Origin: Cytidiella melzeri
Lineage: Eukaryota > Basidiomycota > Agaricomycetes > Polyporales > Irpicaceae
Assembly: GCA_022592445.1 (NCBI GenBank)
Contig: JABYQR010000210.1
Span: 17,234 to 81,233, forward strand
Direction: 5' to 3'
Length of the DNA: 64,000 bases
Shown: piece by piece, positions 53,568 through 64,000 of the stretch
Layout: each line of letters begins with the position of its first letter
How positions within the stretch are numbered: the stretch's first letter is position 1
Position numbers and translations under genes: made by a program
Notes under the pieces: generated by a model
Told to the model about the DNA's origin: nothing
What the model saw: only the letters and a program-made list of their open reading frames with translations
Database searches by the model: none

Positions 53568-56142
53568 TTAGTAGACTCGGTTGATGGACTTGATCAAATC
53601 AGCGGCCCTCTCAGCCAAGATGTAAACTGGAGCTTGAGTGTGTGCGGCAGGGATAAATGGCTGAAAGAGTCGGCGTCAGTATGTTCGATGATTTGACACA
53701 CGAGTCAGAATAGAGCTCACGAAAGCAGAGGCATCGACGACGCGAAGGCCAACAGTACCCTTGACCGTCAGGTCAGAGTTGAGAACACCACTTCCGGCAC
53801 CTTTGCTACCAGTCTTCCCCATAGCAGCTGTACCGCTGACGTGGTTGATGGTTTCAGCACTAGCCCTCGCGTATGCTTCAATTTGATCGTCCGTCTGTGC
53901 ATTCGCAAAGTCACCGTACTCGGCGATAATCCAGTCCTTCCAGGCCGGTGCGTTCGTGAAGCGGCGCATCGACTTGATTGACTCGCGCATTGTGTAGATG
54001 TCGAAATCTGAGTTGAGCAGCCCGGCGTCGATGACAGGCGCGTCGAAAGGATTGGAAGAGGCGAGCGTGATGGAGCCACCTACAGAGTAACTTGAGTGAA
54101 ACATTGTTTATGCGAACAGTGTGGGAGACTAACGAGATTCGGGTGAGACCACGACGGTGAAGATGGTGAGGAAATTTCCGCCTGACGGCCACGCTCCGCC
54201 AAAGCCGAGGTAAGAATCCTGGATAATGGAAATATGACGTATGTCAGCCGATCTGCGCAATTAGCAACAACTTGGAGACTCCTACCGTGAAGATGAATTC
54301 GTGGTGCGCGGAGGTAGGTCCAGCACTGGGATCAGGAACCGTCTTAAAAATGGTCGAATTGGATGGCAATCTTAACCAGCCAAGCTGATTAGCTGCGGGA
54401 AGGCCCAACTCGCCAGTGTGACCATTTTCCCACAACTGCAGCTGTTGTGCTGCGAAAGTAGGATCAAAGTTCAAATTGTCAAGCGTGTTTGTCGAGTTGA
54501 CAGTGAAAGAGGATGTAACGAGCGGATGGTCCTGGGTAGGACAAAGCTTGAGACTATGAACAGCAATGGAGTCCGCAAAACTTACTTGGAGGTTCTTTCC
54601 TACGTCAGGCGAGTTAACGATTGTCTTGATACCGACCTTTGATAGCTCGGCACTGTCGCCAATACCAGAAAGCATGACTAGCAAACATTTCAGCACAAGT
54701 TTCACTGAGTCAAGCGAGAATCACTGACGCAATTGAGGTGTCTTTACAGCACCAGCCGAAACGATGACCTCGTGAGACGCGGTCAAGCTGTAGATCTTGC
54801 CTAACATTCTGAGTCAGTATCACCGCGCAAAGGCCATACAAAGCAATACTCACTGGACCCAGGCTGAGAGAACTGCACGCCTCGGAAGACAGGCAAGCCG
54901 CCAGAGGTTCCAGTCTGGACCAACTTAGTGACCTGCGTGTTGACCACTATATCGAGATTGGAACGGTTGAGGATAGGGTCGAGGTAGCCGAGAGCTGCAC
55001 TTTGACGTTCACCGTTGGCGATCTGATCGTGTATAAGCGAAAGAGAGGCTAACAGCTTGCGCTAGACTTACAGTGTACTGAGCCCAACCTGCAAGAAACA
55101 TAAGACCAAAAGCACAGCTATACGACATAGATACGTACTTATGCCGAGGGTGTTGCCCGATACACTATTGTAGTCGTGATTAAAAGGGAACTCAGCAGAA
55201 AGTTGAGTGGTTGTGTTGAGTACACGACTGTCGATAGAGATGGGATACCCAGATACGCTCGTCTCAATGGGACCTAGAGTGAAAATGAGAATTATTGAAG
55301 CTGTGAAGTGGCCAAAAAGCAACGTACCTGAGTTGCCGTGGGAGCTCAGAATCACTTCGTTAGTGATATCACGTCCGTCGATAGGCTCGACAAAGTTTTC
55401 CATCTAAGTTCACGGTGAGCAATATGATACAGAAGAGTGAATACAGGTTGATATACCTTCTTGGCATACGGCAAGATTGAGTTGTAGGACCAACCTTGAT
55501 CGCCGGTAACTCTTGCAAATCGATCCCAATCATCCTTTGAGCCACGGCAGTACGCCATGAAGTCTGGGATCTTTTAGCGTAGAAAACAATCTGACTGTTT
55601 CAACGAAGCTACTCACTGACTGAGGTTGATCCACCCAAGACGAAGCCACGTTCATAGGCGATCGAACGCCCGTTAAGCCCCGGTTGAGCAACGGTAGTGA
55701 AGTTCCAGTCCTGGAATGGCGTCAGCATACATGTAGTACCCTCCCAGAGCGTGGACATACGAATTGGCTCCCACCCAGTCTGCCAACAAACTGGGGTACT
55801 TCGATGTTGAGGTTCTTGTAGTCACTGATGAAACAAGTCAGTAACGATAAACATCGGAGAAGAACGTGCTTCACCTCGAACCAGCCTCAATTAAAAGAAC
55901 ATTAACACTGGAGGTCTCAGACAGACGGTGTGCTAGCGCACTCCCAGCCGCGCCACCTGTGAGACTCCTTATTAGCTGTCATTTTGGCTCACAATTGGAA
56001 CACATGGCGTACCTCCGACAATAATATAATCATAGTTCTTCTTGGAAGAGAGCTGTGACGGACTCTGCAAGATCGCAGCGTAGGTCGCAGAGGAATAGAT
56101 GGAGAGGAGAACGACCGATTTGAGAACGTTCCACAAGGCCAT
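53568..56142 (-). CDS. GMC oxidoreductase, aryl-alcohol-oxidase-like (GMC5)
   Basis: The gene reads leftward from MALWNVLKSVVLLSIYSSAT (signal peptide). A longer frame begins at 56169, but the paralogues support 56142. It has YDYIIVGGGAAGSALAHR, RGFVLGGSTSV, LMLSGIGD, INHVSGTAAMGKTGSKG, and PFIPAAHTQAPVYILAERAA. The last tiny exon ends IKSINRVY. All intron positions match GMC2, and long stretches of protein are nearly the same, for example [23 protein letters not shown]2/GMC5 is the youngest duplicate pair in the window. His/His active site and secretion signal indicate a secreted aryl-alcohol-oxidase-like enzyme. Convergent with CAR2. Confidence 0.88.
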
Positions 56143-57415
56143 AGTGAAGAGTGCTGCGACCGCAGACAACGAGGCAGTGGAAGACTGGGCTACTTGCTGC
56201 GAAACCCACCTTTTAGTACTTTCGCTAGTCGGGGTAAATCACTCAACTTAGCCGATTCCATATGAGCATCAGCAAGGCACAACCAAGGCCTGGCGCATCA
56301 GAGCCGGTCGACATCTGTGACCCTCCGAGTGTCATAACGGTCGCCTTTAGGGTGGCATGAGCATGCCGGGTTGAGGCGTTGACAGCCGGGATCACAGTTG
56401 TGTGCCAAGCCGCAACATCGAATGGAGCTAGCGAAGGGGACATACATATTCGCTGATGCGTCCCAACAGTTTCACGTCTCAGCGCACATGCATGCTCCGG
56501 CAAATGCGGGTGGCATGCTCGTTGCAACGTTGACATTAACTAGCAACATGACTTGAGAGCCAGCATAAGACGACTGAAAGGTGAAGCATACCTTCCTGCA
56601 CCGTTGGCATTATTATAACACGGTGCACGACGGTCAATTTCGCGAGGACCTGCGAGCGCTGTTTGGCGTCGAAATGGGCGTCTTGTGCAGGGAAGTGGAA
56701 CAGATTGATGCAATTCAGATTGATAATGCGTTCCTTGAGCCTTCAATCATATATTGCACACAAACGGCAGACTCATCTTCAGTCCGTACAACCTTCCTTG
56801 GTTCTGCGACAGGTCACGTATTCCTCCCCGTGGGTTATATTCATCTTTTTTGTCGCGTTTGCCGGGAATGATTTGACGGTCAGCGATGACTCTGACAATG
56901 TGACGGTCGCTCTTGACAATGATACGTCAATCCGCCACTGTTACGAACAGTTTAAAACGTCTCTCAAATGCTGAAAGTCATGACATGGACGAGAGCCTGT
57001 CTGCAGAAAACTTGGTGCCGAGTGGGTTTCCGAAGCGCTGTGAAGGAGGAAGGCTCACTTTCGCAGCTTTATTGGCACCAGTTCAAGTCCCCGTCGACGA
57101 CCGGCATCTCCGTATGGCAGTATCAACACAACTTGCCCACCCCTGAGCTTGATAACACCGTGAAACAAGAGGCTACGGATGTATTACTGATCTAATGTAC
57201 CTGGACGAAATGTCAAGCCGACATCTCAGTGGATTCGGTGCAAGTCTGGCAACATTACAATCATGCAGGGTACCCACCGAGCGCTCGAACTTGTGCGGTC
57301 CGAGCTTTGATCATCTTATACTTGCTCTTCCTCTGAATAAAGCAGTCCAACAAGTCTCACCTGGCTGACCCACTCTCTCCCTCAAAGCCGGGCCCCTTCA
57401 TATCCTCTCGATCAA
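56143..57415. other. GMC5-MT2 divergent intergenic region
   Basis: About 1.3 kb lies between GMC5 and MT2. On the minus strand it carries the agtactaaaagg block (56209-56220) shared with the GMC2 promoter. Open frames at 56581-57195 have no recognisable domain and are not called. Confidence 0.45.
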
Positions 57416-58579
57416 ATGTCGCGTGAACAAGATCCCGATGCATGGAAAGTCGTTCTGGACGATGAGTTCTACCGCCCAGACGATGTCGCCCTTGCGTTCT
57501 ACAAAAAGGAGACTGGTGTAGAGGATGAAGCAGAACTTAAGCAGCATATCTTGCAAGTCCAGAGGGATGCATTTTCTGTGCGTAGTTGGGTTTTCGTAAC
57601 TCTGGACGTGCGAAGCGGTTCCTTACCTCCATTCAATCGCAAAGATATTCACGTATCCCTGCATTCGTAATTTCGGCTTTACCTGGATGAAGTTTGTTCG
57701 CCAACCTGCGTACGAGCACGTCCTGAAACTCGGAATGGAGAGGAAAAACCCCATTTTCATCGATCTTGGATGCTGCTGTAAGTACAAAATTTCGCATTGA
57801 GGACCCTTATTCAGCTTGACGAGTAATGTTTAGTCGGAAACGACTCACGCAAGGTGAATCGCTTCGCCTTTTACGACAGAAATCCGTGATTATAAAGCCA
57901 CTTGCGCACAGCTAGTTCAAGATGGCTATCCTGTTCAGAGTGTCATCGCAGTTGACCTTCGCAAAGGTAATACTACTGAATCGCTCCGCGTGGACGAATG
58001 CTGATGGCCGCCATACGAACAGGACTATGGGAACTCGGCCACAGATTGTTCCGTTCCACACCAGAAACATATCCCGTTCACTTTCTCGAAGGTGATATCT
58101 TCGACCCGGAGTTTCTCACAACAGTCCCTCCTCTCCCCACATCATCTGCACCCCCATCTGCTCCCCTGCCTGAGCTTCACAGTCTTACCTCCCTGAACCC
58201 TCTCCATGGACGCGTATCAGCGTCTTTCATGGGCTCGTTTTTCCACCTCTTTGATGCTGATAATCAATACCAGCTAGCCAAGTCCCTTGCGGGTTTGCTT
58301 TCGCCAGAATCAGGGAGCATCCTTGTAGGTGTTCACGGCGGCGCTGCAGAGAAAGGTTTCTGGCAACCAACAGTGGGAAATTACAAGATGTTCTGCCACA
58401 GCCCTGAGAGCTGGATCGAAATGTGGCACGATGTCTTCAGCGAGGGAAAAGGAGGAGACGGCGGGGTGGAGGTGAAAGCACGGCTGAGAAGAGAGGTTGG
58501 CGGGGACGATTACTTCAAGACGTGGCCGGGCAACAAGAACCCATTTCATGTGCTCGAATGGTCTGTGATGAGGAAGTGA
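57416..58579 (+). CDS. AusD-like SAM-dependent methyltransferase (MT2)
   Basis: The protein begins MSREQDPDAWKVVLDDEFYR. Five exons carry LKQHILQVQRDAF, then YPCIRNFGFTWMKF, the SAM motif FIDLGCCFGNDSRK, LVQDGYPVQSVIAVDLRK, FLEGDIFDPEF, SLNPLHGRVSASFMGSFFHLF, and the end FHVLEWSVMRK. The family is the same as MT1 and MT3: small fungal O-methyltransferases of secondary metabolism. Splice junctions at each motif are in the same positions as MT1, including the short exon encoding the second half of motif I. It lies in tandem with MT3, about 300 nt apart, at the right end of the cluster. The acceptor (hydroxyl or carboxyl) is unknown. Confidence 0.86.
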
Positions 58580-58881
58580 GGTAGCATGAGAGTTGATTAA
58601 CGTTGATTGCTGTGATGCGTCTTGCGGACAGCGACCCAACTTTGACCTCGAGGGGTAAGACTTCTGCTTCTTTATCCTCATGCTGTAAGCAGAATGTCCA
58701 TACATGCAAAGGTGATTGGCCGAATGGCCATGGCAGACCCGTACTTCCGGAGTTTGTATTGAGAATCACAGACAATCCACGGTCAGGCCGTCATGCGTTC
58801 CACGGTGTGCCGCTGGGCGCCGAGGTTTCGACCCTAGTATGAATACCGCGTCGTCTGCGGAATCAGCCCAGACTCACTGCG

Positions 58882-60087
58882 ATGTCGCATCCCAGCATGA
58901 CCACTGCAACGTCTGTCCCGTCAGCTCCAGAAAATCGACATGAAGAGTGGGATTGCAGTCTTGATGACCAATATTATGATCCCGACCCGGAGGCACTTGC
59001 GTTTTACCAGAAAGAGACCGGCATAGAGGATGACGCTGAGCTCAAGCAGCATATTTTGACCGTTCAGAAAGAGGCGTTTTCTGTGCGTGCCTGAAAACTT
59101 ATCAGTTTATACATATATATCAGCTAACACACTATGTAGATTTATAACTACCCGTGCATACGCGTGTTCGAGTTCATGCGACTGAAATTGGCACGGCTTC
59201 CCGCATATGACCAAGTGTTGCGGCTGGGAAGAGAGCGGGAGAACGCGCTTCTCCTCGACCTGGGGTGCTGCTGTGAGTCAACGTGCAATGCTGGTCATTC
59301 GGAAGGGAATATACTCACGTACATTTGACTCCTGTACGGCCATAGTTGGAAATGACACTCGGAAGGTGCTCGCAATCAACGACTCGTACGGCAGAGTCTT
59401 GCTCACGTATGAAATCACGCCAGGTAATTCAAGACGGCTACCCCAAGCATAATGTCATGGCAAGTGATTTGAGAAAAGGTGCTTACCACTCGACCATGTT
59501 ATGTCTCATAGTCTGAGAAAGACCACACAGGCCTTTGGGACCTAGGCCACAAGCTCTTCTGTTCCACACCTCAATCGTTCCCCGTGGCGTTTGTGGAGGG
59601 TAACATCTTTGACCCAGAGTTTCTCACCTCCGCACCTCCTCTTGCAACATCCACCTCTGTCTATGCAGATTTGCGACCAGACCTCGCCAGTTTGACATCC
59701 TTGAACCCGCTCCGAGGTAGAATGTCTGTCATCTTCACAGGCGCATTATTCCATCTTTTCTCCTTTGAACAGCAACATAGTATTGCAAAGTCACTAGCTG
59801 GTCTACTGTCTCCGGATCCAGGGAGCATGTTAATAGGAGTTCAGGGAGGTACTTTTGAGAAGGGGTTCTGGCAGCCTACCGGAAGTGAGTACAAGATGGC
59901 TTGCCATAGCCCCGAGAGCTGGGCGCAGATGTGGCACGACATCTTCAGCAATGGCGAAGGAGGTGATGGTGGGGTCAAGGTGGAAGCCAAGCTACGAACA
60001 GAAGTCGGAGGTCTCGACTTCTTTGGGATGTTCGCAGAGAATAAAAACCAATACCATGTACTAGAGTGGTCTGTCATCAGGAAGTAA
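58882..60087 (+). CDS. AusD-like SAM-dependent methyltransferase (MT3)
   Basis: The start is MSHPSMTTATSVPSAPENRH, with a second possible Met five codons on. Segments in order are DPDPEALAFYQKETGIEDDA, LKQHILTVQKEAF, YPCIRVFEFMRLKLARLPAYD, LLLDLGCCFGNDTRK, VIQDGYPKHNVMASDLRK, FVEGNIFDPEF, SLNPLRGRMSVIFTGALFHLF, and the end YHVLEWSVIRK. All junctions are in frame. Its N-terminal half is closer to MT1 (RVFEFM-LKLARLPAYDQ), while its C-terminal half resembles MT2 in lacking MT1's Pro-rich insertion. It is likely a cytosolic O-methyltransferase. It is the last cluster gene before the transposon block. Confidence 0.86.
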
Positions 60088-60566
60088 TCATGCATCACGT
60101 AAATAATAGAAAGTGGATGCCTACATGCCCAGGCGAAACCTGGGTGCTGGAGTATGTTTGGGTGTGTATGTACTGTACAGGTAGTCTCCCCGAGGCAGAG
60201 TCAACGTTCAACCTTTGTGCCTCAGGATCTCTGTCTGACGTCTGCGTCTGTTTCACCCCCCTTTTGCATAGGTGTTTCAGCGGCGATCTTGTTTACCGCG
60301 TTGAGAATCTTGAGATTCTTGAGAATCAGAATCACGTGACCTCACCGTCTTCAGTAGCACGTGCCCGTTACCATTCTAGGCAACTCTCGGAGATCACCGG
60401 GCGCCTAGGTCTTCTTTCGCTCTTTTTTTTAATTTTTTTCAAATCAATGATATTAAGCGTCGGCGAAGCCAGGGACGGTACAAAACGTAGAACTATACAC
60501 ATAATAACGTACGCGTAACAGGAAGACTTAGATGTCAAGACGCGCGAAACGCGCAAGGAATGTACA
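60088..60566. other. intergenic region, no gene seen
   Basis: This is the 3' flank of MT3. It contains a short imperfect gagaatcttgagattc-type repeat near 60302 and a T-rich run near 60420. Confidence 0.5.
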
Positions 60567-60777
60567 CTACCACATCATTGACTGCTCGTTATTGGTGGGA
60601 GCGTGTTCGAATGTAAATGCAAGAGGGTTTTCAAGTAAGAAGGAATAAAGAGCAGGGTCAGGGTCAGCGGAGTTTAAAGCCGGTTGAATGAATTCAACAC
60701 GTCTAGAGGCAGAGATGGATGCGCAGTTGTAATCCCACTTGCCGTCGTAAGGACCTAAGATACACAAGCGAAGCGAG
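60567..60777 (-). CDS. candidate terminal exon of an unknown gene
   Basis: Reading leftward, the frame GPYDGKWDYNCASISASRRV continues to a stop after NNEQSMMW, about 60 residues. It follows a good acceptor-like tatcttag. The composition looks coding, but I recognise no family. Upstream, the same strand holds a duplicated unit and then the copia element. It may be the tail of a host gene disrupted by the insertion, or part of the element itself. Confidence 0.3.
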
Positions 60778-60809
60778 TTAATCCAGGTGCGAAAGAGAAA
60801 GAGCACGAT
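60754..60809 (-). repeat. tandem unit 1, intronless
   Basis: Two blocks, cctaagatacac-agc-aagcgagttaa (60754-60781) and ccaggtgcgaaagagaaaga (from 60783), are separated by a single base. The same blocks recur at 60825-60937 but are split by 57 nt there. Confidence 0.85.
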
Positions 60810-60824
60810 TGCATAATGACTGTA

Positions 60825-60937
60825 CCTAAGATACACGAGCAAAGCGAGTTAACTACAGGTACAGGCTGTGAGCATATTGCATATGTGAGGGACAACGAAG
60901 AATACTCACTCCAGGTGCGAAAGAGAAAGAGCACGAT
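60825..60937 (-). repeat. tandem unit 2, interrupted by an intron-like 57-nt insert
   Basis: The insert is 60853-60909. On the minus strand it begins GTGAGTATTC and ends CCTGTAG, a canonical short fungal intron. Removing it gives exactly the junction seen in unit 1. Confidence 0.85.
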
Positions 60938-61110
60938 GGAGTGTCAGGAGCGGGGGCGAAGGTATATAAGACAGAGCCCTCAGGCAACCCAAAAAGGAAT
61001 ATCTGTGATACAGATGTGTCCGCGTGATGAAAGAACAATAGAGCGACCATATACAGAAAACAAAAGAGAGTCCGGTAATTACTAGTCCGTGAGCCGGAGC
61101 TGAAAAGCCA

Positions 61111-62664
61111 TTACTCCCCCTCAGCGAGGTGAAACTGGACGAGCCCTAAGGACTCAGAGTGACGAACATGAGCTTCAGCCGGTAAAGACTTGGTGAAGAT
61201 GTCAGCGGGGTTGTCAACTCCAGGGATTCGAACCAATTCGACGAGGCCTTCGGTGACGCATTCGTGAACAGCGTGCGCAGTGACGCGAGTATGTTTTGAG
61301 CGATGCTTCACGTGGGTGGACTTGGAAGCGTCTACAGCACTCTTGTTGTCACAATGAAGGACGACAGGTAGAGGAAGAGGTTGCTCAATTTGATCAGTGA
61401 GAATCTTCAACCACTTGAGTTGCTCGCAAGCTTCGTGAGCCGCAAAGTATTCTGAGTCGAAGGTAGACTTCGCCACAGAACGTTGTTTGCGCGAGGACCA
61501 GCAGACAGCGCCATAGCCTAGGAAATAAACCCAGCCAGATGTGGAGAGCGAGTCGTCTAAGTCGCCGGCAAAGTCGGCGTCGGTGTAACCGACAAGATTG
61601 TCAACGCCTTCGTCATTATGGCCTAGACAAAGTCGGAGACTGGATGTACCGCGAAGGTAGCGAAGGACATGATATGCAGCGCGGAGATGCAACTGCGAGG
61701 GGTTGGACTGGTATTGACAGAGCCTCGCAACAGCGTACGAGATGTCAGGTCGGGTTCCAAGAGAGGCGTACATGAGTGAGCCAAGTACGCTGCGGTATGT
61801 GTGGATAAGTGCTGGGTCGCACTGTTCCTTGGGATTTTCGTTGTGTACCAACTGGATACCGGTTGGAAGCGGTGTGGAAGCAGGATTGGAGTCCTCATGC
61901 TGGAAGCGTTTGAGAACGGAATTGATGTAGACCTCTTGGTCGAGGTAGATGAGACGACTCCCCCTATCCCGAGTGATACGGATACCGTGATAGTGCTTGA
62001 GCTCGCCTAAGTCTTTGAGATCGAAATGGCGACGAAGAGCGTCCTTGGTCTCCTTGATGAGGGTGAGACTGTTCCCCATAATAGTGAGATCATCGACGTA
62101 GCAAACAATAATTTGGAGGGCTCCCCCTCGTCGACGAGTGAAAATGGCGACATCACCTGTGTCGTAACAGACGAAGCCGAGTTCTTCGAGGCATGCCTTG
62201 AGCGTGAGGAACCATTGGCGTCCTGCTTGCTTTAGGCCATAGATTGCCTTATGAAGGCGGCATACTTTGCCTTCATCCAGTACAAACCCTTCAGGTTGCT
62301 CCATGTAAACCTCCTCGTCCAAAGATCTGTTCAGATAGGCTTGTTGGAAGTCAATCTGGTGAATTTCCCAGTCCAGAATAGCAGCCAAAGCGACGAGGTA
62401 TCGCCAAGACTCCAGACGGGCGACGGGAGCGAAGGTGTCTGTGAAATCGATGCCTTGAACTTGCTCAAAACCCTTGGCTACCAGACGTGCCTTATAATGA
62501 TCAACATTACCGTCCTTGTCGAGTTTGAGTTTGTAAACCCATTTGCTCTTGATTGCCTTGCGACCAGGGGGCAAATCGACTAGTTTCCATGTTCCAGTGT
62601 CCTGGAGACCTTTGATTTCGGCCTCCATAGCTGCACGCCAGTCATCTCGATCAGGTGAACCCAT
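61111..62664 (-). mobile_element. Ty1/copia retrotransposon fragment: reverse transcriptase and RNase H
   Basis: A 517-codon open frame reads leftward. It carries the copia reverse transcriptase (WVYKLKLDKDG, YKARLVAKGF, DFQQAYLNRSL, KAIYGLKQAGRQW, catalytic VCYVDDLTIMG). RNase H follows (GYTDADFAGD, AKSTFDSEYFAAHEACEQLKW, HCDNKSAVDASK, ADIFTKSLP), and the frame ends FHLAEGE. The usual linker (EPRTYRQAM) precedes the first Met. Two in-frame stops lie just upstream, and gag, protease and integrase are absent, so the element is 5'-truncated and not autonomous as seen. A purine-rich GAGGGGGAG follows the stop and may be the polypurine tract. The RT core itself is undamaged, suggesting a fairly recent insertion. 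Confidence 0.92.
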
Positions 62665-62775
62665 AGCCTGCCGGTAGGTACGAGGCTCCCCCTGTCACGG
62701 AGACGAAGCTCGACGCAACTAAAAGGGACACGGTGTGGAAGACGACGAAGAGGTGGTGGCAGGCTTGAAGCACAA
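62665..62775 (-). pseudogene. decayed copia linker upstream of the RT
   Basis: The frame continuing upstream of the RT shows a Ser/Thr/Pro linker with two stops, then loses copia character near the gypsy LTR boundary. The exact edge is uncertain. Confidence 0.45.
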
Positions 62776-63450
62776 TGCTCTCACCAGCTATCAAACTTTA
62801 TGCAAGTTGCTAGCCCAGTAAAGACCAAGTTAGTATTGGGTACTACTAGCTATGTAGTACAGGAGGGGTTTGCTTACCTAGCCCAGTAAAGACCAAGAGG
62901 TCGAGATGGGGGCTAGGAGCGTACATGTAGCTGCTTATATAGACTTCAGGGACCTGCGCACAGACCATGTTGAGGGCAGGCTTTGCAAGAAGCCATGTGA
63001 ACGAAGAACAAAAGAACTACCTAAAGGAGAACAATAGCTATTGTCTAGACCTTGCCAAGAACTCTACTCGTGAGAGAATCTATCTAAAAGGAGACCAACT
63101 ATTGTATTCCATTCCCACACCTGTGAGAACATCCTTCCATAAAGAGAACAATAAGGAAAGAACAATAAGGAGCCCATGTGGACAGTATCTATGACGTCAA
63201 ACCCTAGCTATGGGCTGAGCCATATGCTTGTAGCCATGTGGTCTTACTTAAGCTAAGTCACATGCCAGTGTGACGTAGTAGCAAGTAATGTGACCGTGTG
63301 GAGCGTCTAAGCCACGTGATACGGGCGCTTAATAGACGTGCAAAGGAGTTTATGCAGAGAGAATTGAAACTGGGTTGTAGCCCGGAGTTTTACAGATAAA
63401 AATAAGAGGTAAATTGCGAAAATTAAGGGCTAGTCAGGCCATCCATGACA
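62776..63450 (-). mobile_element. probable Ty3/gypsy 3' LTR
   Basis: On the minus strand a purine tract GGAGGGGGGTAA is followed by TGTCATGG, the usual LTR start, at 63450. This lies about 160 nt downstream of the gypsy polyprotein stop. The segment down to about 62776 has no coding sequence and includes a 20-base direct repeat. The inner LTR end was not located precisely, because the second LTR is outside the window. Confidence 0.55.
62810..62897. repeat. 20-base exact direct repeat in the LTR
   Basis: ctagcccagtaaagaccaag occurs at 62810-62829 and again at 62878-62897, 68 nt apart start to start. Confidence 0.9.
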
Positions 63451-63608
63451 TTACCCCCCTCCTAAAATCGAGCGTCCTCGCGAAGCATCACTGTGCTGTG
63501 GTGATAGAGGTCTTCTACCCGTCTACAGGGATTCAGCAGAATTGCCCCGATTGTCTAGTCAGAAGGATGCTAGGAAGTTTCTCCCCTTCTGGTGTCGTTG
63601 ACTCGACG

Positions 63609-64000
63609 TTACCCGTCAGTGTGATGTTCTGGAGATATCCAGACCGATGTGTTTGCCTTCATCCCAGCTAAGATCATATGTAGATGGATAGATCGTGCGA
63701 AGGAAAGCGGGGTCGGTCTGGGTATTGAATTCCCGAAAGTGCGAGCGGAGATCCGCGAAGAGTGAAGCTTTGATGACCCGGGGCGCTCCGGGGTTTGCTT
63801 TGTAGAAGTCGTCAATCGCTTCTTGACTATTCTCGAGGTTTTCTACTGGTTCCCAGCTATTGTGTCCGTCTGAATACCCTTCCCATTTGACAAGGAATTG
63901 CAATTTCTTCCAACGTCCGTGTAGCCTGCTGTCTAGCACCTTTTCGACGACGTACTGTTCTTCTCCTTCTATGACGATAGGATCAGGAGGTGGAGGTACG
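63609..64000 (-). mobile_element. Ty3/gypsy (chromovirus) polyprotein C terminus with chromodomain, partial
   Basis: Reading leftward from the window edge, a proline run and DPIVIEGEEQYVVEKVLDSR lead into the chromodomain core LQFLVKWEGYSDGHNSWEP and ENLENSQEAIDDFYK. A tail of about 60 residues then runs to a stop near 63609. A chromodomain at the end of integrase defines chromoviruses and directs integration to modified histones. The integrase, RT and gag lie beyond the window. The visible part has no frame break. Confidence 0.88.

Noticed and set aside
56581..57195. Overlapping plus-strand frames between GMC5 and MT2
   Set aside because: There is no domain, no consistent splice sites and no similarity to the paralogues in the window.
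61539..62583. Plus-strand frames inside the copia element
   Set aside because: They are antisense to the intact reverse transcriptase/RNase H frame.

Overview
The window looks like nuclear DNA from a filamentous basidiomycete (Agaricomycetes). Genes are split by many short GT-AG introns of about 45-70 nt, there are secreted aryl-alcohol-oxidase-like GMC flavoenzymes and repeated DUF6534 membrane proteins, and the right edge holds Ty1/copia and chromodomain Ty3/gypsy retroelements. Gene structures were read by eye from splice sites, frame continuity and comparison of paralogues within the window. No database search was run, so family names rest on motifs.

Left part (1-15.5 kb) is conserved housekeeping sequence. 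It holds a protein with two RanBP2-type zinc fingers (786-3902, +), a GEN1/Yen1-like XPG-family structure-specific nuclease (4933-7813, +), a tuberin (TSC2) homologue with a C-terminal Rap-GAP domain (8012-13355, -), and a DUF6534 membrane protein (13963-15469, -).

Middle part (17.4-60.1 kb) looks like a large metabolic gene cluster. In order it has a cytochrome P450 (-), GMC1 (+), a DUF6534 protein (+), carboxylic acid reductase CAR1 (-), GMC2 (+), GMC3 (-), methyltransferase MT1 (+), a DUF6534 protein (+), GMC4 (+), CAR2 (+), GMC5 (-), MT2 (+) and MT3 (+). Every family except the P450 occurs two to five times, so the region appears built from two diverged and rearranged copies of one module (GMC oxidase, A-T-R reductase, AusD-like methyltransferase, DUF6534 protein). 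Four GMC proteins have N-terminal signal peptides and the His/His active-site pair of aryl-alcohol oxidases. The CARs have no signal peptide and should reduce a carboxylic acid to the aldehyde in the cell. A workable hypothesis is a pathway making an (O-methylated, possibly hydroxylated) aromatic aldehyde or alcohol, with secreted oxidases and an intracellular reductase forming an H2O2-producing redox cycle. The substrate is unknown.

Right edge (60.5-64 kb) is transposon territory. A copia reverse transcriptase/RNase H ORF lacks the 5' half of its polyprotein and abuts what looks like a gypsy LTR; the chromodomain end of that gypsy polyprotein runs off the window. Next to the copia element is a small tandem duplication in which one copy carries a 57-nt intron and the other lacks it exactly.

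I saw no tRNA, rRNA or CRISPR array. The long spacers (15.5-17.5, 39.7-42.3, 44-45.3 kb) contain nothing I can assign with confidence.
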